A DNA stretch of 64,000 nt from Candidatus Cloacimonas sp. GTDB taxonomy: Bacteria > Cloacimonadota > Cloacimonadia > Cloacimonadales > Cloacimonadaceae. The DNA is taken from the NCBI GenBank assembly GCA_023227825.1, contig JALOCJ010000001.1:286591-350590 (forward strand). Reading direction: 5' to 3'. Below, piece by piece: positions 1 through 6,989 of this stretch. Every line of letters begins with the position of its first letter. Positions within the stretch are counted from its first letter, which is position 1. Under the pieces are notes generated by a model that was given only the letters and a program-made list of their open reading frames with translations, was not told the origin of the DNA and ran no database searches. The translations under genes and the position numbers were made by a program.

Positions 1-457
1 TTTGTTTATGCATACCACCCTGAAACTGGGGCATATTTTTTTTCAGGGTTGCTTTTTGTTCGGGAGTAAGTTCTTTTATTCTGTCAGCCAGAAAATTCAC
101 TTTAGCATCGGCTAAAGCATTGCGTTTAGAGGCAATTTGTTTGTTCAATTCCTTTGCTCGTTGGTAGTTTTCATCTTTCAAAGCTTTCTGCAGGTCAATT
201 CTTAAATTCTCAATTTCAGCTTGTAGTGTATTTTTGTTTTTTTCAAAACTTATTTTTAATTCTTCCCATTTTTTCTTTTGGGCATCGGTAAGTTTCAATT
301 CCTCAAGGCATTTCTGCATAGGTCTTTCGGGGTTTGGGGTTTTAATTTCCTCTGTTTGTGCTCTTGGATTAGAGCGATCTTTAGGGGCATTTGTTTGGGC
401 AAGTAAGGCACCGCAAACAAATATTAGGGTAAGGGTTAAGAACATTATTTTTTTCAT
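1..457 (-). CDS. Spy/CpxP-like periplasmic protein, cut by the window edge
   Basis: Reading on the minus strand from the ATG at 457 gives 152 codons with no stop before the window ends, so the C-terminus is missing. Residues 1-21 are a typical signal peptide ending ALLAQ. Two LTxxQ-type motifs follow, LTDAQ near residue 56 and LTPEQ near 130, separated by charged helices; this is the pattern of the Spy/CpxP periplasmic chaperone and metal-sensor family. Its ATG overlaps the stop of the upstream gene (ATGA), so it is the last visible gene of the sigma/anti-sigma operon. A role in envelope stress or metal sensing is inferred from family and context. Confidence 0.75.
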   Translation of the reverse strand, partial: MKKIMFLTLTLIFVCGALLAQTNAPKDRSNPRAQTEEIKTPNPERPMQKCLEELKLTDAQKKKWEELKISFEKNKNTLQAEIENLRIDLQKALKDENYQRAKELNKQIASKRNALADAKVNFLADRIKELTPEQKATLKKNMPQFQGGMHKQ

Positions 458-918
458 TTGTTTCTCCTGTTTTGGGATATATTATTTCTGTCTAAGCGTT
501 TTTTGGCAAATTCAGCTCTTCTCTGGAAGTGTTCTTTTGCTTCTTCTGCCGTTAAAGTTTTACGATAGGCAACCATTCTTTCCGCCAATCTTCTTTCCAG
601 ATTGTTTTGAGCTACTAGGGAAGAATCAATTAAGGCATTAACTTTCGTCATATCTACGGGGTCTTTTGCCAGTTCCAGCATTAAGGAATGTTTGATATTT
701 TCAAATTGATTCCTTAACTTCCTGATTTCTTCATCCCGTTCAAAAGGAGGGTGACCAAATAGGGGACGAGGACCTCGCATTTCTTCTTTTCTTACAGGTG
801 GTTGAGGATGAGGGTGAAACCAATGCAAATAAATGAAACTGCCTATAAAAGCAAGATTGAAACTGACCGAAATCAGCAAGATTATTATTAGCCAGCGTTT
901 ATTCACCCTCTTCTCCAT
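454..918 (-). CDS. CpxP-like periplasmic heavy-metal sensor/resistance protein
   Basis: A 154-aa protein with one N-terminal membrane anchor (about residues 9-30), a His/Pro-rich linker (WFHPHPQPP), and a helical periplasmic part rich in Arg, Glu and Lys with an LTAEEAKEHF segment. This matches the periplasmic heavy-metal sensor/CpxP-type family. It overlaps the anti-sigma gene upstream by 20 nt and the next Spy-like gene by 4 nt, so the genes are probably translationally coupled. An in-frame GTG just after GGAGAAGAGG could be an alternative start. Two Spy/CpxP-like genes behind one anti-sigma gene suggest that they modulate or report envelope stress; this is inference. Confidence 0.7.
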   Translation of the reverse strand: MEKRVNKRWLIIILLISVSFNLAFIGSFIYLHWFHPHPQPPVRKEEMRGPRPLFGHPPFERDEEIRKLRNQFENIKHSLMLELAKDPVDMTKVNALIDSSLVAQNNLERRLAERMVAYRKTLTAEEAKEHFQRRAEFAKKRLDRNNISQNRRNK

Positions 919-1345
919 TTTCTGTTATAGTGTCCAGAATTGTGTTTTCGCCAAATTCACCATAGGCAATGGAAGTGTAGGTAGTGGTTTCTTCTTTTGT
1001 GGGACTGGCAATTTTATAGCTGACTATACCAACCTTTACTCCAGCCCATAAGCTTAAAGCAATAGTGAGCATAGCGGTAACTGGGGCAAGTTTATAGCGA
1101 CGGAAAAACCCTGGACGGCAATTATCAAGACGGTGCACCTTATCCATAATTTGTCCGTGAATCCAGGCAGGAAACTCTTCTTGGGGCAGGGCAGAAAGCA
1201 GCAGCTGCAGTTTTTTGGCTTTTTCCAGAAAAGCTTTGCAGGCAGGACATTTATCTAGATGGTATAAAAGTTTTAACCCAGAGCGCTCATCCAGTTCGCC
1301 ATCAAGCTGTTTTTCCAGATAGCGTTGGACTTTACTGCATCTCAT
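899..1345 (-). CDS. Zinc-finger (ZAS) anti-sigma factor, membrane anchored
   Basis: A 148-aa protein whose N-terminal half carries the HxxxCxxC zinc anti-sigma signature (His29, Cys33, Cys36) in a mostly helical cytoplasmic domain, followed by one membrane segment (about residues 86-107) and a short acidic extracytoplasmic tail. ZAS proteins bind and hold ECF sigma factors until a signal releases them. It starts 35 nt after the stop of an ECF sigma gene and has a clear AAGGAG ribosome site, so it is very probably that sigma factor's partner. The tail is short, so signal sensing may fall to the two Spy/CpxP-like proteins downstream (inference). Confidence 0.82.
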   Translation of the reverse strand: MRCSKVQRYLEKQLDGELDERSGLKLLYHLDKCPACKAFLEKAKKLQLLLSALPQEEFPAWIHGQIMDKVHRLDNCRPGFFRRYKLAPVTAMLTIALSLWAGVKVGIVSYKIASPTKEETTTYTSIAYGEFGENTILDTITENGEEGE

Positions 1346-1380
1346 TTTTCTGCTCCTTTATCAAATTTTGTTTCCAATTA

Positions 1381-1878
1381 CTATACTCTTCCTGGCTCAG
1401 TATCCTGCAAAATTTTTTTCCTTAAAATCCGTTTTGCTCGCACCAGCAAGGATTCTACTGCTTTTATGCTGATTCCCAAAGTGGCGGAAATTTCTTTGTA
1501 GGACATTTTTTCATAATACTGTAATTGAATTACGGCTGCCAAACGCGGAGGCAAAGTAGAAATGGCATTTTTTAGAACTGTGTAATCCGTTTCGTTTGCG
1601 ATAACCGTTTTTTCCGGAATACAGTTAAATTTCTCCGGCTCAATATTTACATAGCGTGCTTTTTGTTTTAGAAAGCTGAGGCATTTATTATGGGCGATTT
1701 TATAAGTATAAGCAAGAGCAGTTGCTTCGTCTATACGTTCCAGATTTTTATAAACCGCTATAAATACGGTTTGGACAATATCCAAAGCATCTTGTTCATT
1801 ATTACATAAAGTTAATATATAATTATAGATACGCTTTTCATTAGCAGTTAAAAATGCCTCAAAGTGTTCTTTCTTCAT
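1381..1878 (-). CDS. ECF-type RNA polymerase sigma factor (sigma-70 family)
   Basis: A 165-aa protein of normal ECF length. Sigma region 2 spans about residues 8-75 (EQDALDIVQTVFIAVYKNLE is the region 2.2-like helix). Region 4 covers about residues 105-155, with the helix-turn-helix MSYKEISATLGISIKAVESL. Regions 1 and 3 are absent, as usual for ECF factors. It is the first gene of a four-gene minus-strand operon with its presumed anti-sigma factor next. The upstream region, toward 2110, contains four tandem GGA-loop hairpins on the coding strand, which would lie in the leader if transcription starts upstream of them. The ribosome site is weak. Confidence 0.88.
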   Translation of the reverse strand: MKKEHFEAFLTANEKRIYNYILTLCNNEQDALDIVQTVFIAVYKNLERIDEATALAYTYKIAHNKCLSFLKQKARYVNIEPEKFNCIPEKTVIANETDYTVLKNAISTLPPRLAAVIQLQYYEKMSYKEISATLGISIKAVESLLVRAKRILRKKILQDTEPGRV

Positions 1879-1983
1879 ACCCGTTTTTTACTTATTATTT
1901 CCTTAGTTTGCTGTTTTTTAACTTGCAAGAAACAAACCAAACCTGATACAAAGCTTGTAAATGTAGCTTGAAAATATAAATTT

Positions 1984-2145
1984 CCCGGAAGGTTGACGTC
2001 CCCGTCAACCCCAAATCCCGGAAGGTTGATGTCCTCGTCAACCCCAGATCCCGGAAGGTTGACGTCCTCGTCAACCCCAAATCCCGGAAGGTTGATTTCC
2101 TCGTCAACCCCAATAATAAACGACAGGATGTCGTTTTTCCGGAAT
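1984..2145 (-). repeat. Tandem 33-bp GGA-loop hairpin repeats (4 copies minus, 1 solo copy plus)
   Basis: Four units of exactly 33 bp. Their dyads lie at 1991-2010, 2024-2043, 2057-2076 and 2090-2109. On the minus strand each is a GGTTGA stem, a loop such as CGAGGACA, a TCAACC stem and then TTCCGGG. The third and fourth stem positions vary by transitions, but GGA in the loop is constant. At 2118-2142 a plus-strand copy reads AAACGACAGGATGTCGTTT then TTCCGG, a perfect 8-bp stem closing on GGA. The array sits between two divergent genes. The same architecture recurs at 38925-39119 and 53255-53358. Confidence 0.85.
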
Positions 2146-2173
2146 TTTAACAAAATCACGCCCAAAACAAAAC

Positions 2174-2204
2174 TTGACTAATTACCCTCTTATCAGGTTA
2201 TAGT
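2174..2204 (+). promoter_or_regulatory. Possible sigma-70 promoter for the LolC/E-like gene
   Basis: TTGACT at 2174-2179 and TATAGT at 2199-2204, spaced 19 bp. The gene's ATG is at 2215, so a start from this box would give a very short or leaderless mRNA, which fits the lack of a clear ribosome site. The spacing is long, so this is tentative. Confidence 0.35.
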
Positions 2205-2214
2205 AATAATTAAG

Positions 2215-3471
2215 ATGATTAATAAAAGCGTTGTTTACCTTGCTCGCAAATACTTAAGCGGTCGTAAAACCAGAGGCATCAGTAAGGCACATTATCTTTG
2301 CCTGATTGGTATAACTTTAGGAGTTTTGGCTCTGATTTGTGTTACTTCCGTGATGAATGGTTTCCGCTTTGATATTCGTAACCGGATTACAGGCACTTTT
2401 GCAGAAATTCGTATTTCGGCAAAAGGAGGAGAGACCATAAAAGATTACCCTGCAATATGTAACCAATTGCAAGATATGAAGTTTGCTCCCAGTCCGGTAA
2501 TTCGGAATGAATTATTGCTGAAATATGATTCTCTAGTTCTGCCTACACTTTGTTTCGGTATAGAACCAAATAGGCATAAAAATGTCTCTTCTCTTTTACA
2601 AAAACCTAATAGCGACAGCAATGAAATTATTCAGGGTTTAGTTGCCGGAAATATATCACCAGAAGAATTTTCATCTGCAGGCATTGCTTTAGGAGCAGGG
2701 CTGGCTTCCCAATTGGGTGTTTATTTAGGAGATGAAATTCAAGTTCTGTCACCAATGTTCAATGTTCCCACTGCATTTGGAATGATTCCGCGTATTCGTT
2801 TTCTGAAAGTGCAGGCAATTTTTGCCGCCGGAATGCCTGAATATGACCAAAATTTCAGCTTTATAGGGATTGATAACGCTGCTTTTTTTGCTTCTTATTC
2901 TGCTAATGAAGCAGATTATATTGAGGTTAAACACTTTCCTAAAGTGCAAAAAAATCAGCCCCTGCAAACCCTGAAAAAGGCATTTCCAAACTTCCAGATT
3001 GAGGATTGGAGCAGTTTTGATCCCAATCTATATTCTGCTATCCGCTTTGAAAAATTCCTGATGTTTGTAATTATGCTCTTTATGTTTATTATTGCCAGCT
3101 TTAACCTGACGGGCAATCTGCTTAAAACAATTTCCCAAAAGAAACGCGAACTGGGCTTGCTGAAAGCCTTAGGACTGACTGATAAAGACCTGCAGAGCTT
3201 ATTTTTACTGCAGGCACTTTTTTTGTGTTCCGCGGGAATTATTCTGGGTCTGAGTTTCGGCTCACTTTTACTGCTCATTCAAAAATACACGGGTATTGTG
3301 AAATTGGGTCTGGGAGGAGGGGATTCCATAATTTTACCCGTGAAATTTATTTTTACTGATTATCTTTTAATCACTGTTGTTGCCTATTTAATCACTATTT
3401 TAAGCGTGCTGCTACCTCTGAAACGCTTAAACAAAATAAACGCCGTAGAACTAATTAAACGCGCAGTTTAG
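2215..3471 (+). CDS. LolC/LolE-family lipoprotein-releasing ABC transporter permease
   Basis: A 418-aa inner-membrane protein with the MacB/FtsX layout: a cytoplasmic N-terminus (ARKYLSGRKTRG), one membrane helix near residues 25-45, a large periplasmic domain (about 50-275), then three helices near 280-300, 330-355 and 380-410. LolCE-type permeases extract lipoproteins from the inner membrane with the ATPase LolD and pass them to LolA. Several lipoproteins are encoded in this window, so substrates exist. No LolD-like ATPase gene is adjacent. The protein could serve another MacB-type export task; the family assignment is firm, the substrate is not. Confidence 0.8.
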   Translation: MINKSVVYLARKYLSGRKTRGISKAHYLCLIGITLGVLALICVTSVMNGFRFDIRNRITGTFAEIRISAKGGETIKDYPAICNQLQDMKFAPSPVIRNELLLKYDSLVLPTLCFGIEPNRHKNVSSLLQKPNSDSNEIIQGLVAGNISPEEFSSAGIALGAGLASQLGVYLGDEIQVLSPMFNVPTAFGMIPRIRFLKVQAIFAAGMPEYDQNFSFIGIDNAAFFASYSANEADYIEVKHFPKVQKNQPLQTLKKAFPNFQIEDWSSFDPNLYSAIRFEKFLMFVIMLFMFIIASFNLTGNLLKTISQKKRELGLLKALGLTDKDLQSLFLLQALFLCSAGIILGLSFGSLLLLIQKYTGIVKLGLGGGDSIILPVKFIFTDYLLITVVAYLITILSVLLPLKRLNKINAVELIKRAV

Positions 3472-3485
3472 AAACATCTTTCTCG

Positions 3486-3561
3486 CGCATATATTGCTCC
3501 TCAGATTCCCTTATGCTTCCCATATCACGATATGGGAAGCATAAGGGAATGATATGCGAAG
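3486..3561. repeat. 11-bp-unit palindromic element P1, with a perfect 22-bp inverted repeat
   Basis: Bases 3505-3526 and 3529-3550 are perfect 22-bp inverted repeats around a 2-bp centre. Reading rightward from the centre, the sequence divides into 11-mers: GATATGGGAAG, CATAAGGGAAT, GATATGCGAAG. The left arm shows the same period on the other strand. There is no T-run, so this is not an ordinary terminator. It lies between the ends of the convergent lolC-like and methyltransferase genes. Related elements are at 24271, 41896 and 57796. Confidence 0.8.
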
Positions 3562-3569
3562 CGTAAAAT

Positions 3570-4505
3570 TTACAATAAAGAAAGCTTTCGGGGATCAATT
3601 TTTTTGTCAAATTTTATAGGGTCTTTGAAGATATAGGGTAATTTATTTAATTCATCCTGAAAATTTAGATCAAATTTTACCTGTCTGATTATTTCATAAG
3701 TTTCTTCCTGAAAAATTGTGCCCTGTTCTAATTCAAGTTTTTCTTTAATTAGAGGAAGAAAATTTTCGTTAATTTCATAGCCAATAGAATTCCTTTTCCA
3801 ATTCTTTGCAGCTAAAGTAGTAGTCCCGCTTCCTAAAAAAGGATCAAGGATAGTGTCACCTACAAAACTAAACATTTTAATTAAGCGTTTGGGTAATTCT
3901 TCGGGAAACATAGCTAAATGTTTATCTTGCTTTTCACCTGAAAAATTCCAATGCCCTGTAAAATACCGATTCCATTCTTCACTAGTTAACTTTGATTGTT
4001 CTTTAATTTCCCTACTGACAGGAGGCGAAGCTCCGTATTTTTTAAAAATCAAGATATACTCGTAGTCCAATTTAATAATTCCATTCCTGGGATAGGGAAA
4101 AGACCCCATAATTGTTGCTCCACCTGTAGTATGACAAGTAGTAACTTTCTGCCAAATTATAGCACCCATATAATCAAAACCATTACTTTCACAAAATTTA
4201 ACAATCTCAGTGCGGATGGGAATTACTTTATATCTTCCATAATAAACAGAACGAGCAAATTGATCACCAATATTAATACATAACCGACAACCCTTGTGCA
4301 AAACTCTTTTACATTCATTCCAGACCAGATTGAGGTTATTAATATATTCTTCATAAGTATCATTAAAACCAATTTGATTATGATTACCATAATCCTTTAA
4401 TTGCCAATAAGGTGGAGAAGTAACAATAAGATGAACCGTTTCATCTTTCACTTCTTCCATCCATCTTGAATCACCAATAATTATTTTATGCGAAGTTTTC
4501 ATCAT
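3570..4505 (-). CDS. Orphan DNA methyltransferase with SPPY motif (probably N4-cytosine, beta class)
   Basis: A protein of 311 aa if started at the ATG at 4505, which has AAGGT upstream; an in-frame TTG lies 6 nt earlier. The catalytic motif TSPPYW is near residue 30 and the S-adenosylmethionine motif DPFLGSGTT near residue 210. The catalytic motif therefore precedes the cofactor motif, the beta-class order. SPPY is usual for N4-cytosine enzymes, while DPPY is usual for adenine enzymes. No endonuclease gene adjoins it; a broken insertion sequence separates it from the AlwI-type system. It may be a solitary methylase or the survivor of a lost restriction system. The recognition site cannot be read from the sequence. 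Confidence 0.85.
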   Translation of the reverse strand: MMKTSHKIIIGDSRWMEEVKDETVHLIVTSPPYWQLKDYGNHNQIGFNDTYEEYINNLNLVWNECKRVLHKGCRLCINIGDQFARSVYYGRYKVIPIRTEIVKFCESNGFDYMGAIIWQKVTTCHTTGGATIMGSFPYPRNGIIKLDYEYILIFKKYGASPPVSREIKEQSKLTSEEWNRYFTGHWNFSGEKQDKHLAMFPEELPKRLIKMFSFVGDTILDPFLGSGTTTLAAKNWKRNSIGYEINENFLPLIKEKLELEQGTIFQEETYEIIRQVKFDLNFQDELNKLPYIFKDPIKFDKKIDPRKLSLL

Positions 4506-4946
4506 TTTCAATACCTTAAAAGAAATAACGAAATTCTTCTACCAATATAAGTAATAAGGGTAACCAAATTTCCTTATCCCTAAAAAATCTGAGATAAAAA
4601 ACTGTCAACGAAATTCCCGTCCATCTACTCATTTTTCAACTTTACAGAACAGCAAATCTCTTATGATTCGTTTAGTAATTGGAATCTCTAGGTAAGCCCT
4701 TTGAACAAATAGAATTTCTTGTTTTGTTTATTTCTTAAAAAACGATTCATTATTTATTCTCTTACAATTTGGTAAATAACACAACAGGATATTTATTACC
4801 TTGCCCGTTTTTTAAAAAGCTCAAACTTGATTTAGAATTATTACCAGTAGTGCTTATAGGTGCAACAATCTGTGTAAATTAACCTATGGAATAATGCTTT
4901 ATCCTTTTTTTAATCCAATCCCCCTCAGGGTTTCCATAATTAAAAA
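4506..4946. other. AT-rich intergenic stretch without a recognisable gene
   Basis: About 440 bp upstream of the orphan methyltransferase. I see no open frame with recognisable protein similarity on either strand. It is probably decayed sequence from the same event that left the insertion-sequence remnant next to it. Confidence 0.4.
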
Positions 4947-5291
4947 AAGGGGAGTGTTCATTTTATTGGGTCTGCTTTCTAATAAAATAATCGGAAAACC
5001 ATAGTTTGACAAATGCAATTAACGAAGCTGAGGACTTGAAATTATCCAGGTTCTTTAATTTCCTCTTTAGTTGTTTATTAAGATTTTCCATAGGATTATT
5101 ATTTGTATTTAGGAAGTTATAATCCAAGTTGCGAGTAAGGTAATTGTAATTAACATTGATGGAGCGGATAGGACTTTTATAATAGCGTGCTGGAAAGTTT
5201 TTTACTCATGACATAAGCATATATTTGCTACAACCTTTTTGTCAAGATACATTGAGTCCCCTTAAAGAACCAATTGGTTGAACACCCCCTT
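4947..5291 (-). mobile_element. Deleted insertion-sequence remnant with terminal inverted repeats
   Basis: The ends read AAGGGGAGTGTTCA at 4947-4960 and TGAACACCCCCTT at 5279-5291, an inverted pair differing by one base insertion. Between them is only the C-terminal part of a transposase-like frame on the minus strand. The element is about 345 bp, far too short for an intact insertion sequence, so most of the transposase has been deleted. The IS family cannot be named with confidence. Confidence 0.6.
4963..5208 (-). pseudogene. Transposase C-terminal fragment
   Basis: An open stretch of about 81 codons on the minus strand, ending in TAA at 4963-4965 and beginning just after an in-frame TGA, with no usable start. 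It includes NTNNNPMENLNKQLKRKLKN, the Asn-Asn-x-x-Glu-Asn and basic-helix pattern at the C-terminal end of DDE transposases (the Glu is normally the last catalytic residue). It lies inside a pair of inverted terminal repeats. It is a decayed relic, not a functional gene. Confidence 0.6.
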
Positions 5292-5362
5292 AAATATGTA
5301 TTTATGCAGAGGAGAGAGTATAAATCCTTTCCCTTTGCTATTTAAATTTGGCTTCACAGATT

Positions 5363-6172
5363 TCAATAATTTCTGATTTTCGCTATTGTTGAATAAAAAT
5401 CTAATTGCCCCGAGTTTTTATCCGTTAATTTTCTCAGAAATTGGATTAAATTGTTTTCTATCTGGGTGTTTTCTATCCTCTTTTGAGCTATACAATAATA
5501 TGTTTCATCTATTTCAATACCTATAAAATTTCTGTTTAGTCGTTTTGCTACTACTCCTGTTGTTCCTGAACCCATAAAAGGGTCAAGAATAATATCTTGT
5601 TCATTACTTCCGATTAAAATTATCCTTTCCAGAAGTTTTTCCGGCTTTTCTGTAGGATGTATAGTTTTATGTCGTTCTGCTGGTATCTCCCATAAGTTTC
5701 TCATTTGCTTTCCATTATTTAATTTTACTGCCAGATCATAGTTAAAATAATATTGTTTTGATTTACCGGCAAGCCAGATCAATTCCGTTGAAGGAACAAA
5801 ACGATTTTTTTGGATTAGAGGTGTTGCATTGGGTTTAAACCAAATAATATCATTTATTATCCATAGGTTTAATTGTTTTAAAATTGTACCTATGGATGGG
5901 TGGTTGTGTAATGTGCCTGAAATCCATATTGTCCCGTTATCTTTTAGAACCCTTATGCATTCTTCAATCCATTTCCTGTTAAATTCGTTAATATTCTCTA
6001 TTTGATCCCATAACCCTTTATCACATTTGGATATTTTTCCGCTTCTGCAAGTAAGATAGTTTTCCCCTGAAAGATTATAGGGTGGATCTGCAAAGATTAA
6101 GTCAATACTCTTTGATTCAAATTGTTTAATTATTTCTAAAACATCTCCATTAAATAGCTTGATATCAGGCAT
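5363..6172 (-). CDS. DNA adenine-N6 methyltransferase (DPPY type), second of the AlwI-like system
   Basis: A 269-aa beta-class methyltransferase. DPPYNLSG lies near residue 32 and the cofactor motif DPFMGSGTTG near residue 200, followed by a GIEIDETYY segment. DPPY marks N6-adenine methylation. It overlaps the preceding methyltransferase gene by 8 nt, and that gene overlaps the AlwI-type endonuclease gene, so the three form one unit. An asymmetric type IIS site needs each strand methylated by a separate activity, which explains two methylases. Which strand this one modifies cannot be told here. Confidence 0.88.
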   Translation of the reverse strand: MPDIKLFNGDVLEIIKQFESKSIDLIFADPPYNLSGENYLTCRSGKISKCDKGLWDQIENINEFNRKWIEECIRVLKDNGTIWISGTLHNHPSIGTILKQLNLWIINDIIWFKPNATPLIQKNRFVPSTELIWLAGKSKQYYFNYDLAVKLNNGKQMRNLWEIPAERHKTIHPTEKPEKLLERIILIGSNEQDIILDPFMGSGTTGVVAKRLNRNFIGIEIDETYYCIAQKRIENTQIENNLIQFLRKLTDKNSGQLDFYSTIAKIRNY

Positions 6173-6989
6173 TTTCTTTTATCTCCTTTGCAAATATTCT
6201 ATTATGAGCAATGTTACAATATTCTTCATTAATTTCAATACCAATCCAATTTCTTTTTAATCGAGAAGCCACAACTCCTGTAGTTCCAGTTCCGAAAAAT
6301 GGGTCCAGAACAAGATCATTTTCGTCTGATGAAGCCAGTAAGATTAGTTCAATTAATTTTTCCGGCTTTTGAGTAGGATGTATAGCTCTGCCATTTTCTC
6401 CTTTTATTCTCTCTTTACCTTGAACAATAGGCATCTCAATAAAGTCAATAAAATCCCTTAATTGTTTCGGCTTTCCATCTTTTGTCTTGTGAGGATTAAA
6501 ATTCTTAATTACTCCATAATTGAATTTCCATTTATTACCTTTTATAAACCAGCAAATAAATTCCGTTGAATGTGTAAAAGTTCGTTTTGTGATATTTGGC
6601 ATAGCATTGGTCTTATACCAAGTTATAATATTATTTAGCCTGAAACCAGTTCTTTTTGCAGTTAATATAATTTCTGCGATGTTATGATATGTGCAGGATA
6701 TATATAAACTGCCATTATTTTTTAAAATATTCCATACTTTTCTAATCCAAGTTTCAGAAAAGATAAGATACTCATTGTAGTCCCAAGTGTCCCAGTCCTC
6801 ATTCATTTTATAAAATGGCCCCCCGGTATTATTATTTTTTAAAGATAGTACCTTTCCTGATAAATTATATGGTGGATCAGCATACACTAAATCTATACTG
6901 TTCTCAGGTATTTCCTTTTCCATTATTTTGATGCAATCACCAAGATATATGTGATTCATTTTCATATAGTTGTAATCCGTTGTTTCCAT
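6165..6989 (-). CDS. DNA adenine-N6 methyltransferase (DPPY type), first of the AlwI-like system
   Basis: A 274-aa beta-class adenine methyltransferase: DPPYNLSGK near residue 42 and DPFFGTGTTGV near residue 230, with IHPTQKPEKL between, as is common in this family. It overlaps the endonuclease gene by 28 nt and the second methylase by 8 nt. An internal ATG at 6965 (MKMNHIYLGD) could be the real start and would leave almost no overlap with the endonuclease. The two methylases share motif order and style but differ clearly in sequence, consistent with modifying different strands of an asymmetric site. Confidence 0.88.
   Translation of the reverse strand: METTDYNYMKMNHIYLGDCIKIMEKEIPENSIDLVYADPPYNLSGKVLSLKNNNTGGPFYKMNEDWDTWDYNEYLIFSETWIRKVWNILKNNGSLYISCTYHNIAEIILTAKRTGFRLNNIITWYKTNAMPNITKRTFTHSTEFICWFIKGNKWKFNYGVIKNFNPHKTKDGKPKQLRDFIDFIEMPIVQGKERIKGENGRAIHPTQKPEKLIELILLASSDENDLVLDPFFGTGTTGVVASRLKRNWIGIEINEEYCNIAHNRIFAKEIKENA

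Noticed and set aside
1984..2110. CRISPR array
   Set aside because: The repeats are contiguous 33-bp units with no unique spacers, and no cas genes are near.
1875..2181. Repeat-containing frames of 62-96 codons between the sigma and lolC-like genes
   Set aside because: Artefacts of the 33-bp repeat; they include promoter and hairpin DNA.
3505..3550. Ordinary rho-independent terminator
   Set aside because: The stem is AT-rich, unusually long and lacks a T-run on either strand; the 11-bp periodicity is not a terminator feature.
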